In this document: positions 26,637 to 36,586 of the stretch, piece after piece
Layout: the number at the start of each line of letters is the position of its first letter
Position numbering within the stretch: the first letter of the stretch is position 1
The notes under the pieces: model-generated
What the model was told of the DNA's origin: nothing
The model's input: only the letters and a program-made list of their open reading frames with translations
Database searches by the model: none
Assembly: GCF_001429185.1 (NCBI RefSeq)
Contig: NZ_LMIW01000008.1
Location: forward strand, 372,001 to 436,000
Length of the DNA: 64,000 bases
Origin: Terrabacter sp. Root85
GTDB lineage: Bacteria; Actinomycetota; Actinomycetes; Actinomycetales; Dermatophilaceae
Reading direction: 5' to 3'
Position numbers and translations under genes: made by a program

Positions 26637-27491
26637 TCAGGCCTGCTCGCCGAACGCGATGCTGATGCTGTCACCGACACGGCGGTAGCCCATCGCCGTG
26701 TAGATGGCGTTCGACGTCGGGTTGGCGAGGTCGGTGTAGAGCATGCAGGCCTCGCCCGCGTCGAGGCGGGCGCTGCTGAGGGCGGCGACGACACCGCTCG
26801 CGTAGCCGTGTCCGCGCAGCTCCGGTGGGGTCCACACCCCTGAGATGCGGGTGACGCCGCCGCTGGCGGGGGAGGCGTAGGCCATCGACACGGTGCGCCC
26901 GGCGTCCTCCCAGAGGCCCACCCGTCCGTCGGTGACGTGCCGGTCGAGCGACGGGACGACCCGGCCCTCGCCCTCGATCGCGTCGACGAACTGCTGGTGC
27001 CAGCCGTCGACGAGCGCCGTGTCGGCGTCCGTCGCGAGCCGGAAGGAGCCGCTCACCTCGAAGGGCACGTGCGGCGGGGTCGGGAGGTCGAAGCGGCCCA
27101 CCTCCATGGCGACCCTCGACGTCGCTCCCGTGCGCGCGACCCACTCCGTGGCGAAGGCCTCGGCCGGTCTGCGCTGGCCGCCGACGCCGGGCAGCACGTC
27201 GCACTGGTCCGCGAGCAGGGCCGCGAGGTCGCGGGCCTCGTCGGCGCTGGCGAGCGCGATGTGCAGCGGATGGGGCGGCGTGTGCATGAACGCGCCGACG
27301 ACCTCACCCGACGCGTCGGTGGCGGCCCACCACCGGGCCCCGACGTAGCGGCTGCGGTCGACGACGAGACCGTGCGTCACGCTCGCGACGACGCTCAGTG
27401 CCTCCGGCTCGCGCGCCACGAGGCCCGCGAACCGAGCCTGTGCCTCGGCGGCGTCGGTGACGAGCGTGAACGTGCTGGAGGAGCGCGACAT
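26637..27491 (-). CDS. GNAT-family N-acetyltransferase
   Basis: The 284-residue protein has a divergent N-terminal half and a C-terminal GNAT domain. In that domain the acetyl-CoA-binding pattern is GVWTPPELRGHGYASGVVAAL and the C-terminal motif is LYTDLANPTSNAIYTAMGYRRV. The N-terminal half may be a second, degenerate GNAT fold. Substrate is unknown. The start at 27491 is chosen from the onset of a plausible globular sequence. Confidence 0.75.
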   Translation of the reverse strand: MSRSSSTFTLVTDAAEAQARFAGLVAREPEALSVVASVTHGLVVDRSRYVGARWWAATDASGEVVGAFMHTPPHPLHIALASADEARDLAALLADQCDVLPGVGGQRRPAEAFATEWVARTGATSRVAMEVGRFDLPTPPHVPFEVSGSFRLATDADTALVDGWHQQFVDAIEGEGRVVPSLDRHVTDGRVGLWEDAGRTVSMAYASPASGGVTRISGVWTPPELRGHGYASGVVAALSSARLDAGEACMLYTDLANPTSNAIYTAMGYRRVGDSISIAFGEQA

Positions 27492-27559
27492 ACGGCAACT
27501 CTCGCAAAGGACGCGGACGCGTCGCGAGCCGTTTGACGGGCAGCCGACCGGTGACCGGG

Positions 27560-28363
27560 TCAGACGTGGGCGACGACCTCGGCGTGGGTCATCGCGAACC
27601 ACGCGTCGGGGTGCCTCGACCAGTCCTGCCACGCGGCGCTGATCTCCGCGAGCTCGTCGGCCGTGACGAGACCGCGCTCGAGCGCCTGCGTCGCGAAGGT
27701 CGACTCGAGCGTGCGCCGCGCCCACGTGCCGCCCCACCACGCGCACTGCTCGGGCGTCGCGTACGTCCACAGCGAGGCCGACGGCGTGAGCCGGGAGAGA
27801 CCGGCCGCGTGCGCCCAGGCGACGAGGTGGCGGCCGGCGTCCGGCTCGGCGTGGTTGAGGCGCGCGAGGCGGTGGTAGAGCTCGAGCCAGCGGGTCATCT
27901 CCTGCGACGCCGGGTGCCACACCATCGAGGCGTAGTCGACGTCGCGCACCGCGACGATGCCGCCCGGGCGCGTGACCCGCGTCATCTCGCGCAGGGCTCC
28001 CACGGGGTCGGTGAGGTGCTGGAGCACCTGGTGGGCGTGGACGACGTCGAAGGACCCGGCGGCATACGGAAGGGCCATGACGTCGGCGCGCTCGAAGCGG
28101 GTGCGCTCGTCACCTCGCGCGGCGGCGTGGCTGCGGGCCTGCTCGAGGGGGCCGTCGACGTTCTCGACCCCGACCACGACGCCCGAGGGGCCGACGGCCG
28201 CGGCGAGGTCGAGGGTGATCGTGCCGGGCCCGCAGCCGACGTCGAGGACCTGCAGGCCGTCGTGCAGGTGGGGGAGCAGGTAGGCCGCCGAGTCTGCGGC
28301 GGTCCGCGCGCCGTGCGACGCGAGGACGCTCGGGTGGTGCCCGTGGAGGTAGACGTCCGCCAT
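27560..28363 (-). CDS. class I SAM-dependent methyltransferase
   Basis: The 267-residue enzyme carries motif I VLDVGCGPGTITLDLA, a downstream acidic motif (VVGVENVDGPLEQAR) and a post-motif PYAAGSFDVVHAHQVLQHL, the pattern of UbiE/COQ5-like small-molecule methyltransferases. The substrate cannot be inferred. It is a single gene between the GNAT gene and the sugar transporter operon. Confidence 0.8.
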   Translation of the reverse strand: MADVYLHGHHPSVLASHGARTAADSAAYLLPHLHDGLQVLDVGCGPGTITLDLAAAVGPSGVVVGVENVDGPLEQARSHAAARGDERTRFERADVMALPYAAGSFDVVHAHQVLQHLTDPVGALREMTRVTRPGGIVAVRDVDYASMVWHPASQEMTRWLELYHRLARLNHAEPDAGRHLVAWAHAAGLSRLTPSASLWTYATPEQCAWWGGTWARRTLESTFATQALERGLVTADELAEISAAWQDWSRHPDAWFAMTHAEVVAHV

Positions 28364-28418
28364 GGCGCGACGCTACGCCTCGTCCGCGGCACGCGGTGGG
28401 GCCGTCCACGCACGACGA

Positions 28419-28446
28419 AGGCCCGCCCCTGGAACGGGGCGGGCCT
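28419..28446 (-). terminator. terminator of the sugar ABC transporter operon
   Basis: AGGCCCGCCCC (28419-28429) pairs perfectly with 28436-28446 around a 6-nt loop. On the minus strand it is followed by TTCGTCGT, and it lies 35 bp past the stop of the binding-protein gene. Confidence 0.85.
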
Positions 28447-28480
28447 CCACCGAGTGCGGAAACCGGGTGGTGGTCTCAGC

Positions 28481-29584
28481 TCACTTGGTGAGCGGGGCCA
28501 GCGTCGGGTCGTTCGCGTAGGCCTCGGCTGCGTTCTCCTTGGTCACGATGACCGGGGGGAGCAGGTTGGCCGGGACGACCTTGACACCGTTGTTGTAGGA
28601 CTTGGTGTCGTTGACCGTCGGGGCCTGGCCCTTCTGGAGGGCGGTGACCATGGCGATGGTCTCCTTGACGAGGTTGCGGGTGTCCTTGTTGATCGTGGAG
28701 TACTGCTCACCCGCCATGATCGACTTGACCGACTCGACCTCGGAGTCCTGGCCGGTCACGATCGGCACGGGCTTGCCGGCCGCCTTGACCGACGTGATGA
28801 TCGCGCGGGCCAGCGTGTCGTTGGGCGACAGGACGCCGTCGAGCGCCGCGCTCGTGTAGTTCGCCGCGAGGAGCGTGTCCATGCGCTTCTGGGCGTTCTC
28901 GGCCTTCCAGCCCTGGGTGACGACCTGGTTGAAGTCCTTCTGGCCGGACGTGACCTTGAGGGTGCCGTCGTCGATCTTCGGCTGGAGCACCTTCATGGCG
29001 CCGTCGAAGAAGACCTGGGCGTTCGCGTCGTCGGGCGAGCCGGCGAAGAGCTCGATGTTGTACGGGCCGTTCGGCTTCTTCTTGGCCATGCCGTCGAGCA
29101 GGGCCTGACCCTGCAGCTCGCCGACCTTGAAGTTGTCGTAGGCCACGTAGTAGTCAACGGCCGCGGTGTTCTTCACGAGACGGTCGTAGGCGATGACGGT
29201 CGCGCCGGCGTCCTTGGCGGCCTTGAGCTGGGTGCCCAGCTGCGAGCCGTCGATGGCGCCGACGACGATGACCTTGGCGCCCTTGGTGACCATGGCCGAA
29301 ATCTGGTTCTGCTGCTCCGAGACGCCGCCGTTGGCGAACTGGACGTCGCCCTGGAAGCCGGCTGCCGACAGGCCGTCCTTGAACAGCTGCTCGGCGAGCA
29401 CCCAGTTCTCCGACGTCTTCTGGGGCAGGGCGATGCCGATGACGGCGTTGGCGGGGAAGCCCGCCGCGGCGGATCCGCCGTTCGATGCGCCCGGCGTCGT
29501 GCCGGTGTCGCTGCTCCGACCGCAACCGGTCAGAACAAGGGCGGCCACAGCCGTGACGCCCAGCACCTTGGTAAAGGTACGCAT
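28481..29584 (-). CDS. sugar ABC transporter substrate-binding lipoprotein (ChvE/XylF-like)
   Basis: The 367-residue protein has a lipoprotein signal ending in VLTGCG and a periplasmic-binding-protein type I fold (ALPQKTSENWVLAEQLFKDG, KVIVVGAIDG, VIAYDRLV, IELFAGSPDDANAQVFFDGA). The set resembles ChvE and xylose/multiple-monosaccharide receptors. It is the last gene of the transporter operon, separated from the permease gene by 128 bp. That gap may allow a separate or processed transcript for the more abundant binding protein. Sugar identity is not certain. Confidence 0.83.
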   Translation of the reverse strand: MRTFTKVLGVTAVAALVLTGCGRSSDTGTTPGASNGGSAAAGFPANAVIGIALPQKTSENWVLAEQLFKDGLSAAGFQGDVQFANGGVSEQQNQISAMVTKGAKVIVVGAIDGSQLGTQLKAAKDAGATVIAYDRLVKNTAAVDYYVAYDNFKVGELQGQALLDGMAKKKPNGPYNIELFAGSPDDANAQVFFDGAMKVLQPKIDDGTLKVTSGQKDFNQVVTQGWKAENAQKRMDTLLAANYTSAALDGVLSPNDTLARAIITSVKAAGKPVPIVTGQDSEVESVKSIMAGEQYSTINKDTRNLVKETIAMVTALQKGQAPTVNDTKSYNNGVKVVPANLLPPVIVTKENAAEAYANDPTLAPLTK

Positions 29585-29712
29585 GTGCTCTCTTTCCTCT
29601 CATCGCGTCCGGGCGGAGCGCGGATCCCTCTCGGTCGCGGGCGGGCGCCCTGACCGGGTCTCTGGTGGTTCTTGGGTGGGTTTGGGGGGCTTTCGTCGGG
29701 CCGAGCCGGGGC

Positions 29713-31080
29713 TCAGCTGGACTGGCGGATGGTCTCGGAGACGGGAGTCGTCTCGGTGGCCGCGGACGGCGACGGTGGGGCGGACGAGTCGTCGTCGCTG
29801 CCGCCGCGTCGGAAGTTGCGGGTCAGCATGCCGAGGAGCGACACGCGGCCCTGCGACTTGTTGTAGACATCGAAGGCGACGGCGACGAGGAGCACGAGGC
29901 CCTTGATCATCTGCGTCGCGTCGGCGCCGATCCCCTTGAGCTGCAGGCCGTTGTTGAGCACGGCCATGACGAGGCCTCCGACGATGGAGCCGACGACGGT
30001 GCCGACACCGCCGGTGACGGCGGCGCCACCGATGAAGACGGCCGCGATGGCGTCGAGCTCCCAGCCGACACCGTCGGACGGGCCGGAGGCGGTCGAGCGC
30101 GCCACGAAGATCATGCCGGCGAGGGCCGCCAGGATCGACATGTTCATCATGACGAGGAAGTTGACCTTCTTGCTCTTCACACCGGACAGCTCGGCCGCGT
30201 GGCGGTTGCCACCGACGGCGTAGATGTGGCGGCCGATGACGGTGCGGTTGGAGATGAAGCCGTAGAGCAGGACGAGCACGGCCAGGATGATCCCGGAGAT
30301 GGGGAAGGACGTGCCGGGGCGGCCGGAGCCGAAGAGCAGCGTCGCACCGATGATGGCGGCGCAGATGAGGCCGAGCCGCACCCACATGACCCACGCCTCC
30401 TCGACGTCGGCACCGAGCTTGACGAGGGCGCGACGGCTGCGGAGGCTGCCGACGACGATCCCGACGGCGAGCAGCAGCCCGATGAGGACGGTGAGGTTGT
30501 TGTAGCCGGTGTCGGGCCCGACCTCGGGGAGGTAGCCGCCGCCGATGACCTGGAAGTCCTCGGAGACCGGCACCGAGTTGGACTTGCCGACGTACTGGTT
30601 CGCGCCGCGGAAGAGGAGCATGCCCGAGAGCGTCACGATGAACGCCGGGATGCCGACGTACGCGGTCCACATCCCCTGCCACGCCCCGACGAGGGCGCCG
30701 ATCGCGAGGCCGAGGAGGATGCCCATCCACCAGCTGAGGTTCCAGTCACGCATCGCGATGGCCACGCAGATGCCGACGAACGCCGCGACGGAGCCGACGG
30801 AGAGGTCGATGTGGCCGGCGATGATGACGAGCACCATGCCGATGGCGAGCACGAGGATGTAGGAGTTCTGCTGGAAGATGTTGATGACGTTGTCCGGCGT
30901 GAGCGTCAGCCCGCCGGTCCAGATCTGGAAGAAGATGATCAGCGCCACGAGGGCGAAGATCATGCCGAGCTGACGGGTGTCGCCACCGAAGATCTTCTTG
31001 ACCTTGTCCATGGGTGCAGTCCTGGCTGTGTCGGGTGTGGATGGGGGAGGTGTCGGGTCCGGCGTCTCGGCGCCGGTCAC
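29713..31080 (-). CDS. sugar ABC transporter permease (BPD_transp_2 type)
   Basis: The 455-residue protein has about ten membrane helices and the signature of the ribose/xylose permease group: [65 protein letters not shown]. It is longer than RbsC, as in XylH/GguB-type permeases, and has a hydrophilic Ser-rich C-terminal tail. The GTG start at 31080 overlaps the stop of the ATPase gene by 4 bp, so the two subunits are translationally coupled. Confidence 0.85.
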   Translation of the reverse strand: MTGAETPDPTPPPSTPDTARTAPMDKVKKIFGGDTRQLGMIFALVALIIFFQIWTGGLTLTPDNVINIFQQNSYILVLAIGMVLVIIAGHIDLSVGSVAAFVGICVAIAMRDWNLSWWMGILLGLAIGALVGAWQGMWTAYVGIPAFIVTLSGMLLFRGANQYVGKSNSVPVSEDFQVIGGGYLPEVGPDTGYNNLTVLIGLLLAVGIVVGSLRSRRALVKLGADVEEAWVMWVRLGLICAAIIGATLLFGSGRPGTSFPISGIILAVLVLLYGFISNRTVIGRHIYAVGGNRHAAELSGVKSKKVNFLVMMNMSILAALAGMIFVARSTASGPSDGVGWELDAIAAVFIGGAAVTGGVGTVVGSIVGGLVMAVLNNGLQLKGIGADATQMIKGLVLLVAVAFDVYNKSQGRVSLLGMLTRNFRRGGSDDDSSAPPSPSAATETTPVSETIRQSS

Positions 31081-32717
31081 GCGCTCTCGCGCGTGGTCGC
31101 CTGGGAGCCGCCGTGGGTGCGCCGGGTCATGAGTCGCATCAGGGACTCCTGGTCGGCCTCCTCACGGGACAGCACGCCGGTGACCGCGCCCTCGGCGATC
31201 GTGTAGATGCGGTCGGACAGGCCGATCAGCTCGGGGAGCTCGGACGAGACGAGGATGACGCCCTTGCCCTCCGAGGCCATCCTCTGGATGATCCCGTAGA
31301 TCTCGAACTTGGCGCCGACGTCGATGCCGCGCGTGGGCTCGTCGAGGATGAGCAGGTCCGGCTCGGTGAAGAGCCACTTCGCGAGGACGACCTTCTGCTG
31401 GTTGCCGCCGGAGAGCTTCGAGACCCCCTCGTCGACGTTGGGAGCCTTGGTGCGCAGGGACTTTCGATAGGACTCGGCGAAGTTGTACTCCTCGCGCTCG
31501 TCGACGACGAAGCCGTGGGTGATGCGCGAGAGCCGCGCCGACACCGTGGTGCGCTTGATGTCGTCGAGGAGGTTGAGACCCAACGTCTTGCGGTCCTCGG
31601 TGACGTAGGCGAGGCCGGCGTCGATGGCATCGGAGACGGACCGCAGCCGCACCTCCTTGCCGTCCTTGAGGATGGTGCCCTCGACGTAGGTGCCGTAGGA
31701 GCGGCCGAAGAGGCTGCGCATGAGCTCGGTGCGCCCGGCGCCCATGAGGCCGGCGAAGCCGACGATCTCGCCGCGGCGGACGAAGAAGTCGCTGTGCTTG
31801 GCCACGAGCCGGTCGGCGACGCTCGGGTGACGCACCGTCCAGTTGCGCACCTCGAAGAAGACCTCGCCGATGTCGGGGGTGTGGTCGGGGAAGCGCGACT
31901 CGAGGTCACGACCGACCATGCCGCGGATGATGCGGTTCTCGTCGACGCCGTCCTCCTTGACGCGGAGGGTCTCGATCGACTTGCCGTCGCGGATGATGGT
32001 GATGGAGTCGGCGATCTGCTCGATCTCGTTGAGCTTGTGACTGATCATGATGCAGGTGACGCCCTTGGAGCGCAGCCCCGCGATGAGGTCGAGCAGGTGC
32101 TGGGAGTCGCCCTCGTTGAGCGCGGCGGTCGGCTCGTCGAGGATGAGCAGCTTGACGTCCTTGGAGAGCGCCTTGGCGATCTCGACGAGCTGCTGCTTGC
32201 CGACGCCGATGTCACGGATCTTGGTGTCGGGCTCCTCCTCGAGGCCGACGCGGGCGAGCAGCTCGCGCGCCTTGACGCGGGTCGAGAGCCAGTTGATGAC
32301 GCCGCTCTTGGCCGTCTCGTTGCCGAGGAAGATGTTCTCGGCGATCGACATCTCCGGGATGAGCGCGAGCTCCTGGTGGATGATGACGATGCCGGCGTGC
32401 TCGCTGTCGCGGATGTTGTTGAACTCGCACAGCTGGCCCTCGAAGTGGATCTCGCCGTCGTAGGTGCCCGCGGGGTGCACCCCGGAGAGCACCTTCATGA
32501 GGGTGGACTTGCCGGCGCCGTTCTCCCCGCAGATCGCGTGGACCTCTCCGCGGCGCACGGCCATGGAGACGTTCGAGAGCGCCTTGACGCCGGGGAACTC
32601 CTTGGTGATGTCCCGCATCTCGAGGATGACGCTGCCGGGCGGGTTCGCGGCAGGGGCCGCGGCGCCGGTGCTGTCCGCACCCGAGGATCCAGGAGCCGGG
32701 ATGGAGGGGTCGCTCAT
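31077..32717 (-). CDS. sugar ABC transporter ATP-binding protein with two nucleotide-binding domains (XylG/GguA-like)
   Basis: The 546-residue protein has two fused ABC domains. The first has Walker [24 protein letters not shown] and [11 protein letters not shown]. The second has a degenerate Walker A ([10 protein letters not shown]) but a normal signature [15 protein letters not shown] and [15 protein letters not shown]. Such pairs drive pentose or multiple-sugar importers. A Gly/Ala-rich N-terminal extension (about 30 residues) precedes the first domain. The ATG at 32717 has AGGAG about 13 bases upstream, rather far, and an alternative upstream start lacks support. Confidence 0.87.
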   Translation of the reverse strand: MSDPSIPAPGSSGADSTGAAAPAANPPGSVILEMRDITKEFPGVKALSNVSMAVRRGEVHAICGENGAGKSTLMKVLSGVHPAGTYDGEIHFEGQLCEFNNIRDSEHAGIVIIHQELALIPEMSIAENIFLGNETAKSGVINWLSTRVKARELLARVGLEEEPDTKIRDIGVGKQQLVEIAKALSKDVKLLILDEPTAALNEGDSQHLLDLIAGLRSKGVTCIMISHKLNEIEQIADSITIIRDGKSIETLRVKEDGVDENRIIRGMVGRDLESRFPDHTPDIGEVFFEVRNWTVRHPSVADRLVAKHSDFFVRRGEIVGFAGLMGAGRTELMRSLFGRSYGTYVEGTILKDGKEVRLRSVSDAIDAGLAYVTEDRKTLGLNLLDDIKRTTVSARLSRITHGFVVDEREEYNFAESYRKSLRTKAPNVDEGVSKLSGGNQQKVVLAKWLFTEPDLLILDEPTRGIDVGAKFEIYGIIQRMASEGKGVILVSSELPELIGLSDRIYTIAEGAVTGVLSREEADQESLMRLMTRRTHGGSQATTRESA

Positions 32718-32726
32718 CTGGTCGTC

Positions 32727-32818
32727 AACACTCCTTTGTGGTGTTTCGTGAGGCGCGAACGCCCTCCCCGATTGTTGCTCACCGTTCACCCGTGCGTGGC
32801 CGAACACCCCGTCGTGTT
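32727..32818 (-). promoter_or_regulatory. candidate operator repeats of the sugar transporter operon
   Basis: Two inverted repeats with the same half-sites occur: AACAC-N9-GTGTT (32727-32745, overlapping the ribosome-binding site) and AACAC-N6-GTGTT (32803-32818). Repeated half-sites 60 bp apart suggest binding by a LacI- or ROK-type sugar regulator. No such regulator gene is in the window. Confidence 0.35.
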
Positions 32819-32858
32819 GTCACAAGGACGTCACGATGTCTGGACGAGTTCGACCGCA

Positions 32859-32995
32859 CCTGCCGATCCGGCAGGCTCACTGAACACGCGGGGCTACTCG
32901 CCGGTCAAGCCCGTGACCGGTTCCTGTCCGGTCAGGACGGGAAGTGGACAGGACACGGGCCAACGGGGCATCCCGGGCGGCCGATATCCTGCCGG
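32859..32995 (+). promoter_or_regulatory. structured leader or complex operator upstream of proS
   Basis: Several mutually exclusive pairings are visible. CCTGCCG/CGGCAGG (32859-32865 with 32869-32875) is the first. CCGGTCA (32901-32907), TGACCGG (32914-32920) and CCGGTCA (32928-32934) allow 1:2 or 2:3 hairpins. A nested stem pairs 32909-32915 with 32954-32960 and 32923-32929 with 32946-32952. A second CCTGCCGG occurs at 32988-32995. If transcription starts upstream this would be an attenuator-like leader. If it starts after the TATCCT box it is DNA-level symmetry. Confidence 0.4.
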
Positions 32996-33059
32996 GGTTC
33001 CGCACCCGCGCGCACGAGTCACGCCGCGCCGTGCACCCTGCACCACTCGAGGAGTCCCG

Positions 33060-34838
33060 GTGGCCCTGCACATGTCGTCCCTGTTCCTGCGCACCCTTCG
33101 CGAGGACCCGGCGGACGCAGAGGTCCCGAGCCACCGGCTGCTCGTCCGCGCCGGCTACGTGCGCCGGGTCAGCCCCGGTGTCTACACGTGGCTTCCCCTC
33201 GGCCTGCGCGTCCTGCGCAACGTCGAGAAGATCGTCCGCGAGGAGATGGACGCCATCGGCGCCCAGGAGCTGCTCTTCCCGGCGCTGCTGCCCAAGGAGC
33301 CCTTCGAGGCCACCGGTCGCTGGACCGAGTACGGCGACAACATCTTCCGACTCCAGGACCGCAAGGGCGCCGACCACCTCCTCGGCCCGACCCACGAGGA
33401 GATGTTCACCCTCACGGTCAAGGACCTCTACAGCTCCTACAAGGACCTGCCGCTCTCGATCTACCAGATCCAGACGAAGTACCGCGACGAGGCACGTCCG
33501 CGGGCCGGCGTGCTGCGCGGCCGCGAGTTCGTCATGAAGGACAGCTACTCCTTCGACGTCGACGTCGCCGGTCTCGACAAGAGCTACCAGCTGCACCGCG
33601 AGGCCTACGTCCGCATCTTCGACCGCCTCGGCTTCCACTACGTCATCGTCGAGGCGATGGCGGGCGCCATGGGTGGCAGCAAGAGCGAGGAGTTCCTCGC
33701 GACGGCCGAGGTCGGCGAGGACACCTACGTGCGGTGCACGAGCTGCGGGTATGCCGCCAACGTCGAGGCCGTGCGCGTGCCCACCCCCGACCCCGTCGGC
33801 TGGGACGGCGTGCCCGCCGCGCACGCCGAGGACACCCCCGACACCCCGACCATCGACACGCTCGTCGCACACCTCAACGAGCGCTTCCCGCGCGAGGACC
33901 GCCCGTGGGCCGCCGGCGACACGTTGAAGAACGTCGTCGTGACGCTCGTGCAGCCCGACGGCACCCGCGAGCCGCTCGCCATCGGCGTCCCCGGTGACCG
34001 CGAGGTCGACGAGAAGCGCCTCGGCGCGCAGGTCGAGCCGGCGGAGGTGGAGGCCTTCACCGAGGCCGACTTCGCGGCCAACCCGGCGCTCGTCAAGGGC
34101 TACATCGGTCCGGGTGCGCTCGGGCTCGAGGGCACGACCGGCATCCGCTACCTCCTCGACCCCCGGATCGCCGAGGGCAGCCGCTGGGTCACCGGCGCCA
34201 ACGTCGCCGGCCAGCACGTCATCGACCTCGTCGCCGGTCGCGACTTTGCGGCCGACGGCACCATCGAGGCCGCCGAGGTCCGCGCCGGTGACGCCTGCCC
34301 GAACTGCGACCACACGCTCTCGACGGCCCGCGGCATCGAGATGGGCCACGTCTTCCAGCTCGGCACGAAGTACGCCGAGGCGCTCGACCTCAAGGTGCTC
34401 GACCAGAACGGCAAGCTCGTCACGGTCGTCATGGGCTCCTACGGCGTCGGTGTCTCGCGCGCCGTGGCGTGCGTCGTCGAGGGCAACCACGACGAGTCGG
34501 GGATCATCTGGCCGCGCGAGCTCGCACCCGCCGACGTCCACGTCGTCGTGGCCGGCAAGGACGAGGCCCTCTTCGTCAAGGCCGAGGAGATGGCCCGCGA
34601 GCTCGAGATCCAGGGCCTCACCGTCCTCGTCGACGACCGCAAGGGCGTCAGCCCCGGCGTGAAGTTCAAGGACTCCGAGCTCGGCGGCATCCCGACGATC
34701 CTCGTCATCGGCCGCGGCCTCGCCGACGGGACGGTCGAGATCAAGGACCGTCGCACGGGCGAGCGCCGGGAGGTCGCCGTCGACGACGCCGTCGCCGCCC
34801 TGACCGCCGAGGTCACCGCGGAGGTCGAGCGCTCGTGA
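33060..34838 (+). CDS. proS: prolyl-tRNA synthetase (bacterial type with INS domain)
   Basis: The 592-residue class II synthetase charges tRNA-Pro. Motif 1 lies in [19 protein letters not shown], motif 2 in [22 protein letters not shown] and motif 3 in [16 protein letters not shown]. The YbaK-like editing insertion occupies about residues 225-405 and includes [15 protein letters not shown]-terminal anticodon-binding domain begins near residue 490 ([12 protein letters not shown]). GTG 33060, with GGAG five bases upstream, is preferred to ATG 33072. The stop overlaps the HAD gene start by 4 bp. Confidence 0.95.
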   Translation: MALHMSSLFLRTLREDPADAEVPSHRLLVRAGYVRRVSPGVYTWLPLGLRVLRNVEKIVREEMDAIGAQELLFPALLPKEPFEATGRWTEYGDNIFRLQDRKGADHLLGPTHEEMFTLTVKDLYSSYKDLPLSIYQIQTKYRDEARPRAGVLRGREFVMKDSYSFDVDVAGLDKSYQLHREAYVRIFDRLGFHYVIVEAMAGAMGGSKSEEFLATAEVGEDTYVRCTSCGYAANVEAVRVPTPDPVGWDGVPAAHAEDTPDTPTIDTLVAHLNERFPREDRPWAAGDTLKNVVVTLVQPDGTREPLAIGVPGDREVDEKRLGAQVEPAEVEAFTEADFAANPALVKGYIGPGALGLEGTTGIRYLLDPRIAEGSRWVTGANVAGQHVIDLVAGRDFAADGTIEAAEVRAGDACPNCDHTLSTARGIEMGHVFQLGTKYAEALDLKVLDQNGKLVTVVMGSYGVGVSRAVACVVEGNHDESGIIWPRELAPADVHVVVAGKDEALFVKAEEMARELEIQGLTVLVDDRKGVSPGVKFKDSELGGIPTILVIGRGLADGTVEIKDRRTGERREVAVDDAVAALTAEVTAEVERS

Positions 34839-35584
34839 CGGCGGCCGTCCCGCCCGTGCGGGCCGTCCTCTTCGACTGGGGCGGCACCATCACGCCCTGG
34901 CACGAGGTGGACTTCCACGCGACGTGGGGGGCGTATGCCGCCGGGCTCGGTCACACGGGCGACGCGCACGCCGCGTTCGTCGCGGCCATCTGCGCCGCCG
35001 AGGACGCCGCGTGGCGCCGCGGGCGCAGCGGCGGCGGCAGCGCACGCCTGCACGAGCTGCTCGAGTCGGTCGGCGTCACAAACGGCCACCCGGGCGCCGA
35101 GGAGGCGCTCACGGCATACCGCGCCTTGTGGGAGCCGCACACGATCACGGCGCCGGAGATCCGCCCCCTGTGGGAAAGCCTGCGCGAGAAGGGGATCCGT
35201 GTCGGCGTGCTGTCCAACACGCTGTGGGACCGCGACTACCACCGGTCGCTCTTCGAGCGCGACGGCGTGCTCGACCTCGTCGACGTCGACGTCTACTCCA
35301 GCGAGACCCCGTGGGTGAAGCCGCAGCCCGAGATCTTCGCCCACGCCGCCCGTGCGGCCGGTGTCGAGCCCGCCGAGTGCGCCTACGTCGGTGACCGGTC
35401 CTACGAGGACGTGCACGGTCCGCAGCAGGTCGGCATGCGCGCCATCTGGGTGCCGCACTCGAGCATCCCGCTCGACCAGCAGGTCTCGCACGACGCGACG
35501 CCCGACGCCGTGGCGCACGAGATCACCGACGTGCTGACGATCGTCGAGTCCTGGAACGCCCGCGCCGACGGTGCGGACGCGTGA
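34835..35584 (+). CDS. HAD-superfamily hydrolase
   Basis: The 249-residue protein has the HAD motifs: nucleophile Asp14 in VLFDWGGT, Thr/Ser in GVLSNT, the conserved Lys in WVKPQPEIF and the acidic motif in [12 protein letters not shown]. The usual second Asp of DxDGT is replaced by Gly16 (DWGGT), a variation found in many uncharacterised HAD proteins. It may weaken or alter phosphatase chemistry. The gene is coupled to both neighbours by GTGA overlaps. Substrate is unknown. Confidence 0.78.
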   Translation: MTAAVPPVRAVLFDWGGTITPWHEVDFHATWGAYAAGLGHTGDAHAAFVAAICAAEDAAWRRGRSGGGSARLHELLESVGVTNGHPGAEEALTAYRALWEPHTITAPEIRPLWESLREKGIRVGVLSNTLWDRDYHRSLFERDGVLDLVDVDVYSSETPWVKPQPEIFAHAARAAGVEPAECAYVGDRSYEDVHGPQQVGMRAIWVPHSSIPLDQQVSHDATPDAVAHEITDVLTIVESWNARADGADA

Positions 35585-36363
35585 GCGACCCGACCCTCAC
35601 GACCCTCGCGTTCCTCGCTGCCGCGGCGTTCGTCGCGGGCTGGATCGACGCCGTCGTCGGTGGCGGCGGCCTCGTGCAGCTGCCGGCGCTGCTCATCGGC
35701 CTCCCCGGCGCGTCGCCGGCGCAGCTGCTCGCGACGAACAAGTTCGGGTCGATCTTCGGCACGGCGACGAGCTCGGTCACCTTCTACCGTCGCGTGCGCC
35801 CCGACCTGCGCACGGCGCTGCCGATGGCGGCCGTCGCCTACGTCGGGTCGATCGGCGGGGCGCTCATCGGGCTGCACATCCCCAAGTCGGCCTTCAACCC
35901 GATCATCCTCGTGCTCCTCGTCCTCGTCGGCGCGTACACGCTCTTCAAGCCGGACCTCGGCTCGGAGTCGATCCGCCGCTACCACGGCGCCAAGCACACC
36001 GTGCTCGCGATGCTGACCGGCTTCAGCATCGGGGTCTACGACGGCGCGCTGGGTCCGGGCACCGGCAGCTTCCTCGTCTTCGCCCTCGTGGGCCTGCTCG
36101 GCTACAACTTCCTCGAGGCGAGCGCCAAGGCCAAGATCGCGAACTTCGCGACGAACCTCGGTGCGCTCACCGTCTTCCTGCCGATGGGTCTCGTGATCTT
36201 CAAGGTCGGGGTCGTCATCGCCGGGGCCAACCTGCTCGGCGGCTACGTCGGGGCGCGCACGGCCGTGGCGAAGGGGAGCGGCTTCGTGCGCGTCGTCTTC
36301 GTCCTCGTCGTCAGCGCCTTCATCGTCAAGATCGGCGGGAGCCTGCTCGGCTGGTGGCCCTGA
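35581..36363 (+). CDS. TSUP-family (TauE/SafE) anion permease
   Basis: The 260-residue membrane protein has about eight helices and the family hallmarks: GWIDAVVGGGGLVQLPALL, ATNKFGSIFGTATSSVTFY, and in the second repeat GVYDGALGPGTGSFLVFALV with AKIANFATNLGALTVF. TSUP proteins move sulfite, sulfonates or other small organic anions, and the substrate is not known here. The GTG at 35581 overlaps the HAD gene by 4 bp. Confidence 0.83.
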   Translation: MSDPTLTTLAFLAAAAFVAGWIDAVVGGGGLVQLPALLIGLPGASPAQLLATNKFGSIFGTATSSVTFYRRVRPDLRTALPMAAVAYVGSIGGALIGLHIPKSAFNPIILVLLVLVGAYTLFKPDLGSESIRRYHGAKHTVLAMLTGFSIGVYDGALGPGTGSFLVFALVGLLGYNFLEASAKAKIANFATNLGALTVFLPMGLVIFKVGVVIAGANLLGGYVGARTAVAKGSGFVRVVFVLVVSAFIVKIGGSLLGWWP

Positions 36364-36366
36364 CGG

Positions 36367-36394
36367 GTCGGACCGGTCGAGTCGGACCGGTCGG
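36367..36394. repeat. tandem 14-bp repeat with palindromic core upstream of the Ole-like operon
   Basis: GTCGGACCGGTCGA (36367-36380) is followed directly by GTCGGACCGGTCGG (36381-36394). Each contains the perfect 8-bp palindrome GACCGGTC. The array lies between the permease stop and the five-gene operon and is a candidate operator. Confidence 0.6.
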
Positions 36395-36525
36395 GTCGGG
36401 TCTCAGGCCCGGTCACGACGAGGCGGCGGTAGGTGGGGACGAGCACCCGACGAGCCGGCTCGCGGTCGGAGCCGACGCCCCGGGCCTGAGTACGTCGGCT
36501 CTGCGCGGGTGGCATGCGCTCACCG

Positions 36526-36531
36526 TAAACT
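36526..36531 (+). promoter_or_regulatory. -10-like box for the five-gene operon
   Basis: TAAACT stands out in GC-rich sequence, 56 bp before the first ATG, and a GGGAGGG Shine-Dalgarno follows it at 36570-36576. A matching -35 was not found. Confidence 0.35.
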
Positions 36532-36586
36532 GCCCGCACGGCTCCGGAGGGGGCCACGACGCCGAGTCAGGGAGGGCCGCGTTCGC

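Larger units (their letters stand above)
32718..33059. other. 342-bp divergent intergenic region between sugar transporter and proS
   Basis: No gene is seen here. The left third holds AACAC-type inverted repeats likely to belong to the sugar operon. The centre and right contain a dense set of overlapping hairpins leading to the proS start, with a TATCCT box at 32985-32990. Confidence 0.6.

Noticed and set aside
27533-29653. 706-residue plus-strand open frame across the methyltransferase and sugar-binding protein genes
   Set aside because: Low-complexity composition, no start context, and both minus-strand genes have clear family motifs.
32859-33059. T-box riboswitch upstream of proS
   Set aside because: Hairpins are present, but I could not identify a T-box sequence, a specifier loop with a proline codon in context, or a terminator/antiterminator pair.
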